DNA of 32,359 bases. Origin: an uncultured Candidatus Melainabacteria bacterium. GTDB taxonomy: Bacteria; Cyanobacteriota; Vampirovibrionia; Gastranaerophilales; Gastranaerophilaceae. Where the stretch lies: NCBI GenBank assembly GCA_934717895.1, contig CAKUZO010000015.1:1-32359 (forward strand). The letters are read 5' to 3'. This document shows, one piece after another, positions 1 through 8,219 of this stretch. How positions within the stretch are numbered: the stretch's first letter is position 1; every line of letters begins with the position of its first letter. Below the pieces are notes generated by a model. It saw only the letters and a list, made by a program, of their open reading frames with translations, ran no database searches and was not told the origin of the DNA. The position numbers and the translations under genes were made by a program.

Positions 1-710
1 CTTATATCATCATCAACATCTAAAAAATCACCAATTGCAACAGCTTCCACATTTTTACGTAATTTTTCAATATTGAATAATTGTGTTACCATTTTATCGA
101 TTTTGTATGGTGGTTCGTTCAAATCTTCTAAGAATAAAGTAAATTTGAAATCCGGTATAAAGTCCTGTCCGCAGAGTGAAACAAGAGTTGCAAGATTCCC
201 GCCCCAAAAACGACCTTCATAATCAAATTCCCCTTGCTGAACGGTTTGGAAAAATTTATCTATTGTGTAATTGCAAAGTTTTTCTTGCCCAAAATCGCTC
301 ATAATCATAGGACCTGAAAAGGTTGATAAACCGGCTCGTTTCAAAAACATTGCATTTAATGCCGTAATATCTGAATATCCGCAAAAAATCTTTGGATTTT
401 GCTTAATTATGTCATAGTCGATTTTGTTAATCAGTCGGATAGCGCCATAACCACCTCGGAGAGCAATTATCGCATTAACAGATTTGTCCAAAAACATATT
501 GTGCAAAGCTTCAAGTCGTTCTTCATCAGAGCCTGCAAGGTAGCGATTTTGAGAATAAATGTTTTTTGCAAGTTTTACTCTAAACCCTCTATCCTCAAAG
601 AATTTTATCCCTCGTTTAAGATTTGTATCATCTTCCCCCATCGCACCTGATGGAGCTAAAATTCCGATTGTATCACCTTTTTTCAACAATGCCGGCTTAA
701 TAATATTCAT
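1..710 (-). CDS. LD-carboxypeptidase (muramoyltetrapeptide carboxypeptidase, family S66), 3' end beyond window
   Basis: Read on the minus strand, this frame starts MNIIKPALLKKGDTIGILAP and stays open to the window edge (236 codons). Family S66 serine peptidases remove the terminal D-Ala from muropeptide tetrapeptides during cytoplasmic peptidoglycan recycling. Visible family marks are the N-terminal KGDTIGILAPSG segment, RGGYGAIRL (about 85-93), GYSDIT with the expected nucleophile Ser113, and LFLEDLNE with the expected catalytic Glu195. The catalytic His would lie in the missing C-terminal part. A GGGG ribosome site sits just upstream of the ATG. The gene is divergent from dnaX, with only 40 bp between them. 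The family call is firm; the substrate is inferred from the family. Confidence 0.9.
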   Translation of the reverse strand, partial: MNIIKPALLKKGDTIGILAPSGAMGEDDTNLKRGIKFFEDRGFRVKLAKNIYSQNRYLAGSDEERLEALHNMFLDKSVNAIIALRGGYGAIRLINKIDYDIIKQNPKIFCGYSDITALNAMFLKRAGLSTFSGPMIMSDFGQEKLCNYTIDKFFQTVQQGEFDYEGRFWGGNLATLVSLCGQDFIPDFKFTLFLEDLNEPPYKIDKMVTQLFNIEKLRKNVEAVAIGDFLDVDDDI

Positions 711-735
711 ATTTTCCCCATAATTCTCATAATTA

Positions 736-750
736 TGTTATTATATTACC
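736..750 (+). promoter_or_regulatory. Extended -10 promoter of dnaX, predicted leaderless start
   Basis: TG at 736-737 followed by TATTAT at 739-744 forms an extended -10. Six bases separate it from the dnaX ATG at 751, so the expected start of transcription is the A of the start codon. No Shine-Dalgarno sequence is present, and no -35 is visible, which an extended -10 can do without. Confidence 0.5.
740..745 (-). promoter_or_regulatory. -10 element of the LD-carboxypeptidase gene, overlapping the dnaX -10
   Basis: On the minus strand positions 745-740 read TATAAT, a perfect -10. Transcription would begin near 733 and give a leader of about 23 nt that carries the GGGG ribosome site. No good -35 is visible. 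The hexamer shares five bases with the plus-strand -10 of dnaX. Confidence 0.4.
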
Positions 751-2658
751 ATGAACGAAAAATATATACCTTTATACAGAAAATATCGTCCGCAAAAACT
801 TGAAGAAGTTGTCGGACAAGAACATATAAAAAAAGCTTTAAGAAATGCTATTGAACTTGATAAAATTTCGCATGCCTATCTTTTTACTGGACCTCGTGGA
901 ACCGGGAAAACCTCTACTGCACGTATTTTTGCTAAATCATTGAACTGTAAAGAAGGCCCGACGATAAATCCGTGTGGTGTTTGCGAAAACTGTATTGATA
1001 TTACAAATTCCACTCCGATGGACGTAATTGAAATTGATGCGGCAAGTAACAGAAAAGTCGAAGATGCGCAAAATATCTTGGAAAAAGTAATGTATGCGCC
1101 GGTAAACAGCAGATACAAAATCTATATCATCGACGAAGTTCACATGCTATCAACTACTGCATTCAATGCGTTATTGAAAACTCTTGAAGAACCACCCAAA
1201 AATGTAATATTTATTCTTGCAACAACAGAAGTTCATAAAGTTTTGGACACAATCAAAAGTCGTTGTCAAAGATTTGATTTTAAACGAATTACAACTGACG
1301 ATATTGTAAAACATCTTCGCTATATCGCTGATAATGAAAAAATTAACATTACAGATGATGCACTGTTTACTATTGCCAAAAATTCAGCTGGTGGAATGCG
1401 TGACAGTATCGCTCTTTTAGACCAGTTGAGCGTTCTTGATGGCGAAGAAGCTATCTCAACAGACGATATCAATAACCTTTTGGGACGTCTGTCTTTTGAT
1501 ACTTTGAATTCTCTTGCTGATAAAATTGTTAATTCTAATCCGCAAGGTGCAATTGAGGATTTGGAAAAGATTTACAACTCTGGGAATGAGCCTGTTCAGA
1601 TTTTGACAAACTTAATGGATTATTTGAAAAATCTATTGATTATAAAAAATTGTCGCAAAGAAATTGTTTTTGAACTTACACAGACAAATGACGCTCAGGT
1701 AAAAGCATTGACAGCTCAGACAGAAAATTTGGAAACTCATCAAATTGTATTTTTAATCGACAAATGTGCAGAATACATAAAAGAGGTAAAACTTACGAAT
1801 AATCCTCGTTTGTGGCTTGAAGTTGCTATCATTGATTTAGCGAATTTGACAGAAAATACCTCACTTGTTGAGTTGCAAAACAGAATTGCGAGATTAGAGG
1901 GCGGAGCAGTTCAACCAGTGAAAGTTGCGACTTATAAAACGGCTCCATCACCGGTTTTGAAACCTGAAATCGGACATGCAAAACCTGATATTGTGATGCA
2001 AAAAGAGGTTGAAAAAACACAACCAACAGCAACGAAGCCAACTCCGCAAGCTCCAACTCAGATTACAAAACCAGTAGAGCCAAATACTCAAACGGCTTCA
2101 CAGCCACAGAATGCGAGTGAAGATTTTTCTCCAATGCCAAAATCTAAATCGATTGATAGTGGGGATATTTCTGTTTTGTGGGGACAATTGTTGACTTTGA
2201 TTCAAAGTCCGCCTACACGTGCTCTTTTGAAACAGTGGGCAAATCCTGTAAAAATTGCGCCTGATGAAACAATTTTGTCTATGAAAAATGAGATTTTCTT
2301 AAATCAGGTTCAAAGCGGAACGAAAAAACACGCTATTGTTGAAGCTTTGGACAGTTTGTTCGGGCAAACAGGCTCCAACGTGGTTGTTAGACTTCCACAC
2401 CCAAGTGATGCTCAGGTAAAACCCGCAGCAACTCCTCAGCCTGTCAGGCAATCTCAGCCAAAACCCGAATTAAAACCTTCTCCTGTTATGAAACAGGTTG
2501 AAAAACCGGCAGAAGTTGATGCAGATGAAGTTGAAGAACTTAAAGAAGAGGTAGAAAAACCTATAAAAGCAGATGCAGCATCAAAAATCGAAGCGTCATT
2601 GCACACAGACAACGTAAATATGGTTATGGACGTTTTTGACGGAAAAGTTATTGAGTAG
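751..2658 (+). CDS. dnaX: DNA polymerase III subunit gamma/tau (clamp loader ATPase)
   Basis: This is the motor subunit of the clamp loader that places the beta clamp on DNA at the replisome. The AAA+ domain fills roughly residues 1-220. Walker A is GPRGTGKT (47-54) and Walker B is IIDEVH (126-131). Sensor 1 is ILATTE (155-160), followed by SRC at 170-172. The zinc-binding cysteines are C66, C75, C78 and C81. The collar domain follows to about 370, then a Pro/Gln/Thr-rich linker and a tau-like C-terminus. At 635 residues the length fits a full tau. I see no in-frame AAAAAAG-type slippery heptamer that would clearly yield a short gamma form, and no intein. The gene is not beside ybaB-recR as in many bacteria; those lie about 24 kb away on the other strand. 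Confidence 0.97.
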   Translation: MNEKYIPLYRKYRPQKLEEVVGQEHIKKALRNAIELDKISHAYLFTGPRGTGKTSTARIFAKSLNCKEGPTINPCGVCENCIDITNSTPMDVIEIDAASNRKVEDAQNILEKVMYAPVNSRYKIYIIDEVHMLSTTAFNALLKTLEEPPKNVIFILATTEVHKVLDTIKSRCQRFDFKRITTDDIVKHLRYIADNEKINITDDALFTIAKNSAGGMRDSIALLDQLSVLDGEEAISTDDINNLLGRLSFDTLNSLADKIVNSNPQGAIEDLEKIYNSGNEPVQILTNLMDYLKNLLIIKNCRKEIVFELTQTNDAQVKALTAQTENLETHQIVFLIDKCAEYIKEVKLTNNPRLWLEVAIIDLANLTENTSLVELQNRIARLEGGAVQPVKVATYKTAPSPVLKPEIGHAKPDIVMQKEVEKTQPTATKPTPQAPTQITKPVEPNTQTASQPQNASEDFSPMPKSKSIDSGDISVLWGQLLTLIQSPPTRALLKQWANPVKIAPDETILSMKNEIFLNQVQSGTKKHAIVEALDSLFGQTGSNVVVRLPHPSDAQVKPAATPQPVRQSQPKPELKPSPVMKQVEKPAEVDADEVEELKEEVEKPIKADAASKIEASLHTDNVNMVMDVFDGKVIE

Positions 2659-2723
2659 CTTAGCCAAGTTTACGATTGCGAATTGATTTATAAATAAATA
2701 TAATTGATTTAAAGGAATAAAAA

Positions 2724-3773
2724 ATGTTTAAAAAACGGTTTTGGACAACAAAAAATATAATTTTCACAATACTTGTAATAACTTTATTGCTTATGCTTCC
2801 TAAAATAATTGGAATTTTATTGTTGTTTTTCGGAGCTTATGTAATAGCTTGTGCGCTAAACCCTTATGTTAGCAAGCTTATGGTAAAACTAAAAAATAGA
2901 ACACTGGCATCATCTGCTGTTCTTTTCGGAACTGTTGCCGGAATTATTGCTCTTTTTATCCCTATTGTATTCGTTGCGTATAAGGAAATTAAGACTTTTT
3001 TGATTACTCTTCCGGATAAAGTTGCGGATTTTTCAAATTTCTTTTTGAACACAGAATTTATGGGGCACAAGTTGCCGGATTTTATTGACACAGATACTCT
3101 TTTGGGAAATTCGCCAACATTTGCGCAAGGACTTGTAAATCAGTCTTGGAGTATTACCGTTACAATATTTCAGCTCATAATGGTATCTGTTGCTTTAACA
3201 ATGATTGTTTATTATATTCTTGTTGATAAAGCGTATTTAAAACAGAAATTTTTGGACTTTTTCCCTCCTGATTTGAAGGATAAGGCTAATGAGATTTTAA
3301 CGAACATCAGTAACAAAGTCGGCGGATATGTCCGAGCACAAATCCTTTCAATGGTTGCAGTCGGAATTATGGTTGCTATCGTACTTGCAATTTTTGGAGT
3401 AGAATACGCAACTCTTCTTGGATTAATTTCCGGAATATTAGATATCGTTCCAATTTTGGGTCCTACAATTGCACTCGGATTAATTATTTTGGTTGCATAC
3501 CCTGCCGGACTTGTAAAAGTCGTTCTTATTATAGTTGGATTTTTGGCTGTACAACAACTTTCAAATTACGTTGTCAGACCGGTTTTGTTTGGCAAATTAA
3601 TGGAATTACACCCATTAATGATATTTTTGGCACTGTTTTTAGCAGAGCAATTCTTAGGTTTTTGGGGAGTAATTCTATCTCCTGCAATTGCTGCAACAGT
3701 GTGCGTTTTGATTGACGAATTGTATTTGACACCAATTAATTTAAAGGTCAAAGAACAAGATGACGAGAACTGA
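2724..3773 (+). CDS. AI-2E family transporter (PerM/TqsA-like integral membrane permease)
   Basis: A 349-residue polytopic inner-membrane protein. Long hydrophobic segments lie near residues 8-50, 60-85, 140-170 and 205-330. The family signature is the glycine- and proline-rich stretch reading LLGLISGILDIVPILGPTIA at about 232-251. The soluble loop between the second pair of helices (about 85-135) is also typical. Members export small molecules or ions; in E. coli one exports autoinducer-2, but substrates vary and none can be assigned here. Start: ATG preceded by AAAGGA at a good distance. Its stop codon overlaps the following radical SAM gene by 14 nt, which suggests co-transcription. Confidence 0.9.
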   Translation: MFKKRFWTTKNIIFTILVITLLLMLPKIIGILLLFFGAYVIACALNPYVSKLMVKLKNRTLASSAVLFGTVAGIIALFIPIVFVAYKEIKTFLITLPDKVADFSNFFLNTEFMGHKLPDFIDTDTLLGNSPTFAQGLVNQSWSITVTIFQLIMVSVALTMIVYYILVDKAYLKQKFLDFFPPDLKDKANEILTNISNKVGGYVRAQILSMVAVGIMVAIVLAIFGVEYATLLGLISGILDIVPILGPTIALGLIILVAYPAGLVKVVLIIVGFLAVQQLSNYVVRPVLFGKLMELHPLMIFLALFLAEQFLGFWGVILSPAIAATVCVLIDELYLTPINLKVKEQDDEN

Positions 3774-5298
3774 AACCCTGCTTTATAAACCATCTTTGAA
3801 TAACTCGGATTTTACTGTTGTCATGGCATATCCGGCAATTTATTCGTTTGCGATGGCGTCACTGGGGTACTTGTGGCTATTTAAACAATTAGATGAAACA
3901 GAAGATATTTCGACGGAGCGAATTTATTCTGACTCAACGGATTTATCTTTCAACCCTGCAAATGTAGATATGATTGGCTTTTCATTTTCTTTTGATCTTG
4001 ATTTTTTAGAAATATTTTCAATGCTTGAAAAATATGGAATTCCTCTAAAATCAGACGAAAGAAGCGACGATTTTCCGTTTATTTTTGCCGGAGGACCTGT
4101 TGTTACAGCAAATCCTGAACCATATAAACAAATTTTCGATTTTTTTATTATAGGTGATGGTGAAGATGTTAATTTAGAAGCCGTTCGACTATGCAAAGCC
4201 AACAAAGGTAAGCCAAAAGATGAAGTTTTAAAACTTCTGGCAGAGCTTGAAGGAGTTTATGTTCCCAAATATTCAAAAGATGTAAAAAAAATTGTTAAAA
4301 AGATTTCAGAGTGCATTTATACGCCTATTTTGAGTGAAGAAGCGTTTTTCCCAAATACATTTGTAATAGAAATGGCAAGAGGGTGTGCAAACCGTTGCGG
4401 TTTCTGCCTTGCGTCATACTTGAATTTACCTTTACGCTGTATTCCTTATGAAACGTTGATAAAAACTATTGACTTAGGACTTGAACATACTGATAAAATC
4501 GCACTTTTGGGAGCACAAATAAGTGCTCACCCGAGATTTTTAGATATTTGTAATTATATTTATGAAAAAATTCAAAGTGGCAGAAATATTGAAATGAGTG
4601 TGTCGTCGCTCCGAGTTGACGCGATTACGCCAGATGTAATAAAAACTCTAAAAGCCGCAGGACAAAAGAATTGTACCCTTGCAATTGAAGCTGGAAGTGA
4701 ACGTTTAAGAAAAGTTATCAATAAAAACTTAACGGAAGAGCAGATTTTCAATGCGGTAAAAATAGCAAGAGAAAGCGGCTTAAAAGGTTTCAAATTCTAT
4801 GGAATGATTGGAATTCCGACTGAAACACAGGAGGATATTGACGCTACAATTAACCTTGCAAAACGTATCAAAAAAGAAAATAAAGGATTTGATATTTCAT
4901 TTGGTTTTTCGAGCTTTGTTCCAAAGCCACATACACCTTTTCAGTGGTGTGGACGAGAAAGCACAAAGTCATTGGAAAAGAAAAGTGCATATTTGCAAAA
5001 AGAGTTGCATAAAATTGGGGTTACAGCTCATATTTCAAGTATTAAATGGGATTTTTGGCAAGCTGTTTTATCAAGAGGTGACGAAAAAATCAGTGATTTT
5101 GTCATAGAAGTTTATAGACAAGGCGGAAAACTTGGTGCTTTTAAGTCTGCTGCAAAAAAACTTGGAATTGATACGGAGTATTATGCAACTGCAAATTATG
5201 ACCTTGAACAATCTCTCCCATGGGATTTTATCAAACTTCAACCGAAAAAAGAATTTTTAATCCAAGAAAATAAGCGTTTACTTTCAATTATAAAATAG
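3760..5298 (+). CDS. Radical SAM protein with N-terminal B12-binding-like domain
   Basis: 512 residues. The N-terminal 200 resemble the cobalamin-binding-like (Rossmann) domain found in front of many radical SAM enzymes; note AGGP at about 110-113 and IGDGE at 131-135. The radical SAM core then begins with ARGCANRCGFC, giving the [4Fe-4S] cysteines C209, C213 and C216. It continues with SVSSLRVD, typical of the Fe-S oxidoreductase family often annotated as TIGR03960-like. The reaction is unknown. The canonical DxHxxG cobalamin-binding motif is not obvious, so actual B12 binding is doubtful. Start: ATG 3760, inside the end of the permease gene, with AAAGG upstream. No clear terminator follows. 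Confidence 0.85.
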   Translation: MTRTETLLYKPSLNNSDFTVVMAYPAIYSFAMASLGYLWLFKQLDETEDISTERIYSDSTDLSFNPANVDMIGFSFSFDLDFLEIFSMLEKYGIPLKSDERSDDFPFIFAGGPVVTANPEPYKQIFDFFIIGDGEDVNLEAVRLCKANKGKPKDEVLKLLAELEGVYVPKYSKDVKKIVKKISECIYTPILSEEAFFPNTFVIEMARGCANRCGFCLASYLNLPLRCIPYETLIKTIDLGLEHTDKIALLGAQISAHPRFLDICNYIYEKIQSGRNIEMSVSSLRVDAITPDVIKTLKAAGQKNCTLAIEAGSERLRKVINKNLTEEQIFNAVKIARESGLKGFKFYGMIGIPTETQEDIDATINLAKRIKKENKGFDISFGFSSFVPKPHTPFQWCGRESTKSLEKKSAYLQKELHKIGVTAHISSIKWDFWQAVLSRGDEKISDFVIEVYRQGGKLGAFKSAAKKLGIDTEYYATANYDLEQSLPWDFIKLQPKKEFLIQENKRLLSIIK

Positions 5299-5315
5299 AT
5301 TTTTACCCAAATAGC

Positions 5316-5351
5316 TTGAAAAAAATCAAGTTTTATAGTATATTCTGGGTA
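5316..5351 (+). promoter_or_regulatory. Promoter of the HEAT-queC-DUF366-SPOR operon
   Basis: TTGAAA (5316-5321), a 17-nt spacer, and TATATT (5339-5344). Six bases later the predicted transcript starts at A5351, giving a 17-nt leader that carries a GGGG ribosome site ahead of the GTG start at 5368. Confidence 0.65.
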
Positions 5352-5367
5352 TAGATGGGGTAAATAC

Positions 5368-6309
5368 GTGGGAAAAGAACTTGATTTAGAATTAATAGCT
5401 AAAAATTGCGGTTTGAATACTGAAACAGACCCAAATGTTGTTATACAAAAAATTCAAGCTCTCGATGAGGTTTATGAAAAAGATAATCTTGTCAAAATCT
5501 ACAATTATATTTTAGTTAACTCTAAGACCCCTGAAATACTTATGGCAACTATTCAATGCGAGGATAGAATTCGTGATAAAGCAGCGCTTGATCCTCTTTT
5601 AGACTTGCTCTTAATGAAAAACATTGATTCTGAAAAAAAAGATATATTTATAAATGTTCGCTCATTGTGCGCGAAAGCAATTGCAAATCTTAAAGACACA
5701 TCAGCCGTCACTGCACTTTTATATTGCCTAAACAACAAGGACGAAAATTACAAGGTAAGGCTTTCTTGCGCTGATGCACTGGGTAGAATTGGCGACAGAT
5801 ACGCTGTTGCACCACTTATAGAAGTTGTAAAAGATGAAGATGAAAAATCTGTATACCTTAGAGAATCAGCTGCCTCTGCTCTTGGCATGCTGGGTGATTT
5901 GAGAGCAGTTGATCCTTTGGTAAGTATTTTAGAAACTCAAAAAGGAGTTTGGAGCAAATTTACATTCTTAAAAGAACGAATTATTGAAGCTCTCGGAAAG
6001 CTCCGAATTGATAACAACGAAAGAAGTTTTAACGCTCTGAAAAACTCGCTCGTCGATGAATCTCCACAAATTAGAATTAATGCGATTGAAGCATTAATGA
6101 ATAGTGAAAATCCGCAGGCGGTAGACACAATCAAAACATGCCTTTTAGAAGACGAAGATGAAGAGGTTAAGAAAAATGCAATGATTGCACTTTACAACCT
6201 TATCGGACGTGAAATTTTAGACGAAGTTGCAAATGGGCAAAACTTTTCAGACGATTTGAAGATGGAAGCTGTTTCAATGATTTCAGAATATGAGGACGAC
6301 GATGAGTAA
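5368..6309 (+). CDS. HEAT-repeat protein
   Basis: 313 residues built largely of helical HEAT/PBS-lyase-type repeats, with units such as SCADALGRIGDRYAVAPLIE, SAASALGMLGDLRAVDPLVS and RINAIEALMNSENPQAVDTI. These solenoids bind other proteins; in cyanobacteria relatives act as phycobilin lyases or scaffolds, but no lyase role is expected here. There is no signal peptide or membrane segment, so it is probably cytosolic. The start is GTG at 5368 with GGGG seven bases upstream; the nearby ATG at 5355 meets a stop immediately. It is first in an operon, and its end overlaps queC by 8 nt. The precise function cannot be read from the sequence. Confidence 0.85.
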   Translation: MGKELDLELIAKNCGLNTETDPNVVIQKIQALDEVYEKDNLVKIYNYILVNSKTPEILMATIQCEDRIRDKAALDPLLDLLLMKNIDSEKKDIFINVRSLCAKAIANLKDTSAVTALLYCLNNKDENYKVRLSCADALGRIGDRYAVAPLIEVVKDEDEKSVYLRESAASALGMLGDLRAVDPLVSILETQKGVWSKFTFLKERIIEALGKLRIDNNERSFNALKNSLVDESPQIRINAIEALMNSENPQAVDTIKTCLLEDEDEEVKKNAMIALYNLIGREILDEVANGQNFSDDLKMEAVSMISEYEDDDE

Positions 6310-6961
6310 AGGAATTATACTTCTTTCGGGCGGATTAGACTCTCTTGTCAGCCTCGGACTTGGAATAGAAAAATACGGAATATCTTTGGCTTTAACCTTC
6401 GATTATGGGCAAAAAGCGCTTGAACAAGAGATTATGACGTCAAAAAACATTTGTGATTACTATAAAATTGAGCACAGAGTTATAAAACTTGATTGGCTGA
6501 AAAACGTTACACACACAGCTCTTGTTGAAGATAAAGAGTTGCCGGAAGGCATTGATAATCCGGAAGATTCCGCAAAAAGCGTTTGGGTACCAAACAGAAA
6601 CGGTTTGTTTTTAAACATTGCAGGAAGCTTTGCTGACGGAAACGACTATGATTACATAATCATCGGGGCGAACAAGGAAGAAGGACAAACTTTTCCTGAT
6701 AATACACAAGAATTTATCGACAGGGTTAATGCGGAATTTGAATTTTCTACTCAAAAACACCCAAAAGTTGTTGCCCCCTTGATAAATTATGACAAAAATG
6801 ATATAGTAAAACAGGCAATAGAGCACAAAATTCCACTTGAATTTGTCAGAAGTTGTTATTCAAACGGCAAAAAACATTGTGGGAAATGTGAATCTTGCAC
6901 AAGATTGAAAAATGCTCTAATTGCCAACGGAGACACTCATTACATAAAGGAATTGTTTTGA
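6302..6961 (+). CDS. queC: 7-cyano-7-deazaguanine (preQ0) synthase
   Basis: ATP-dependent conversion of 7-carboxy-7-deazaguanine to preQ0 in the queuosine tRNA-modification pathway. The PP-loop SGGLDS lies at residues 9-14. The zinc site is formed by C185, C193, C196 and C199 in the C-terminal CYSNGKKHCGKCESC segment. 219 residues is normal length. I chose ATG 6302 over an upstream in-frame ATG at 6290. GAGGA lies five bases before 6302, and MSKGIILLSGGLDS is the usual family N-terminus. It overlaps the HEAT gene by 8 nt and the DUF366 gene by 4 nt. The other queuosine genes (queD, queE, queF) are not in this window. Confidence 0.95.
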   Translation: MSKGIILLSGGLDSLVSLGLGIEKYGISLALTFDYGQKALEQEIMTSKNICDYYKIEHRVIKLDWLKNVTHTALVEDKELPEGIDNPEDSAKSVWVPNRNGLFLNIAGSFADGNDYDYIIIGANKEEGQTFPDNTQEFIDRVNAEFEFSTQKHPKVVAPLINYDKNDIVKQAIEHKIPLEFVRSCYSNGKKHCGKCESCTRLKNALIANGDTHYIKELF

Positions 6962-7512
6962 AAACTCAACTTATAGATAAAGAAATTAAATACGAAGGCT
7001 GGCAACTTGCGCCACACTGGATTTATAAAAACTTCAAAATGCAAGGTGATGCAACCGTTGCTTTTATTGGAGAATGCGAAGTTAAATTGACTGAAATGGT
7101 TGATATTGAGGACGTTATTAACAACGAACCGATTTACAGCAAGTCAATGCTTAGTTTTATCTCTGAACAGTTCAATATCGGCTTGGTAGAAGGTGTTTTC
7201 AGACAACGTTTATTGATTTGTGTAATCAAAGAAGCTCTTGAAAAACGAGGATTTAAAATTGTTAGAAATGGTGACGATTTATTCTTTGAAGGCAAAAAAT
7301 TAACCGTTTCGATTGCTACAAAATCTGTAAATTCAATACTTATCCACACAGGCATAAATATTGATTCTACCGGAGCACCGGTTAAAGCAAGCGGATTGAC
7401 AAGCGAATTGAAAATTACAGATATCAGAGAGTTAGCACAAGAAATCTTGAAAAACTACTCAGAAGAAATCGACGATATAGTATTAGCATCAACAAAAGTT
7501 AGAGGTGTATAA
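6958..7512 (+). CDS. DUF366 family protein
   Basis: 184 residues starting (M)KTQLIDKEIKYEGWQL. The family pattern is clear: YEGWQLAPHWIYKNFKMQGD, then VAFIGECEVKLTEMVD, and later FRQRLLICVIKEAL. DUF366 proteins occur in cyanobacteria and archaea and have no established function. The start is judged to be TTG at 6958, overlapping the queC stop as TTGA, with AAAGGA at a suitable distance. A longer frame beginning at 6895 would overlap the queC zinc-binding region and adds residues not seen in the family. The tight coupling to queC is suggestive of a link to tRNA or nucleoside modification, but this is inference only. Confidence 0.8.
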   Translation: MKTQLIDKEIKYEGWQLAPHWIYKNFKMQGDATVAFIGECEVKLTEMVDIEDVINNEPIYSKSMLSFISEQFNIGLVEGVFRQRLLICVIKEALEKRGFKIVRNGDDLFFEGKKLTVSIATKSVNSILIHTGINIDSTGAPVKASGLTSELKITDIRELAQEILKNYSEEIDDIVLASTKVRGV

Positions 7513-8184
7513 ATGGAAGAAGATTTAAAACGACCTTCTCATATCAGTTATAAAGAATATCAGAAAAAAGTTACAAAAAAGCCTAACGAAGGAATAATTA
7601 TTTTTGTATCAGCTTTTTTCATACTGCTATTGTTGTTTTTAGGGATTGCTAAACAACTTTCGCCTGAAATAGATGTTTCAATAGGCGATGATGAAAATTC
7701 AACAGCAACAGAAGAAGTTACAGACAAACTCGGTGTTGATGACAGATTAAAACTTTTACAACAAGAAGATGCCGGTAAAAAAGAACAAGATAATACTTTC
7801 GCAACCGAACTTGATGAAAAAGTCGTACTACCGGAACACAAAAATACAAAAGATAATTCTGCTAATACTACACAAGAAGATTCTATTACACTCCCAGACA
7901 AGAGTGCAAATCCGAAACCGACAACAACATCATCTCCGGCGCCAAAACCTACTGCGGCAACAGCTCCTGCCAAAGTTGTTGTTGGTTACTATTCAACTCG
8001 TGATCAGGCAGAAGTTGCAAAAGGAATTATTGCAGAATCAGGTTTAAACATTTCACCTTATGTCCGTAATATCGGTGGTGCGTACACAATCCAAATCGGT
8101 TCTTATACAACTCGTGAAAAAGCTCAAAGCGTTGCAAATGAACTACTTCGAAATAATTATCCTGCAAGAATAATTATGGAGTAG
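7513..8184 (+). CDS. SPOR-domain membrane protein
   Basis: 223 residues with a type II bitopic layout: a short cytosolic N-terminus, one transmembrane helix (about 27-46), a low-complexity linker rich in Asp, Glu, Thr, Pro and Ala, then a SPOR domain (about 148-223). That domain has two related halves, VVVGYYSTRDQAEVAKGI and YTIQIGSYTTREKAQSVA. SPOR domains bind denuded septal peptidoglycan, so a place at the division site is likely. Its ATG follows the DUF366 stop directly, and AGAGGTG within the end of that gene serves as ribosome site. Last gene of the four-gene operon. Confidence 0.88.
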   Translation: MEEDLKRPSHISYKEYQKKVTKKPNEGIIIFVSAFFILLLLFLGIAKQLSPEIDVSIGDDENSTATEEVTDKLGVDDRLKLLQQEDAGKKEQDNTFATELDEKVVLPEHKNTKDNSANTTQEDSITLPDKSANPKPTTTSSPAPKPTAATAPAKVVVGYYSTRDQAEVAKGIIAESGLNISPYVRNIGGAYTIQIGSYTTREKAQSVANELLRNNYPARIIME

Positions 8185-8193
8185 TTGGCAAAA

Positions 8194-8212
8194 ATAAGAA
8201 CATTGTTCTTAT
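8194..8212 (-). terminator. Hairpin between convergent SPOR and surE genes
   Basis: A perfect 8-bp inverted repeat, ATAAGAAC / GTTCTTAT with a 3-base loop. On the minus strand it is followed by five T and lies just past the surE stop codon, so it probably ends the surE transcript. On the plus strand it lacks a T-run and would be a weak stop. Confidence 0.5.
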
Positions 8213-8219
8213 ATGCTCA

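Noticed and set aside
399..650. 83-codon plus-strand frame at the left end
   Set aside because: It is the opposite strand of the LD-carboxypeptidase gene, which has clear family motifs.
2007..2018. A-rich run in dnaX as a programmed frameshift site
   Set aside because: The six-A run is not in the A-AAA-AAG phase and no stimulatory hairpin is evident.
1829..2056. Minus-strand frame within dnaX
   Set aside because: Shadow of the Pro/Thr-rich dnaX linker, without start signals.
7560..7973. 137-codon Ser/Val-rich minus-strand frame
   Set aside because: Mirror of the low-complexity linker of the SPOR protein; composition explains its openness.
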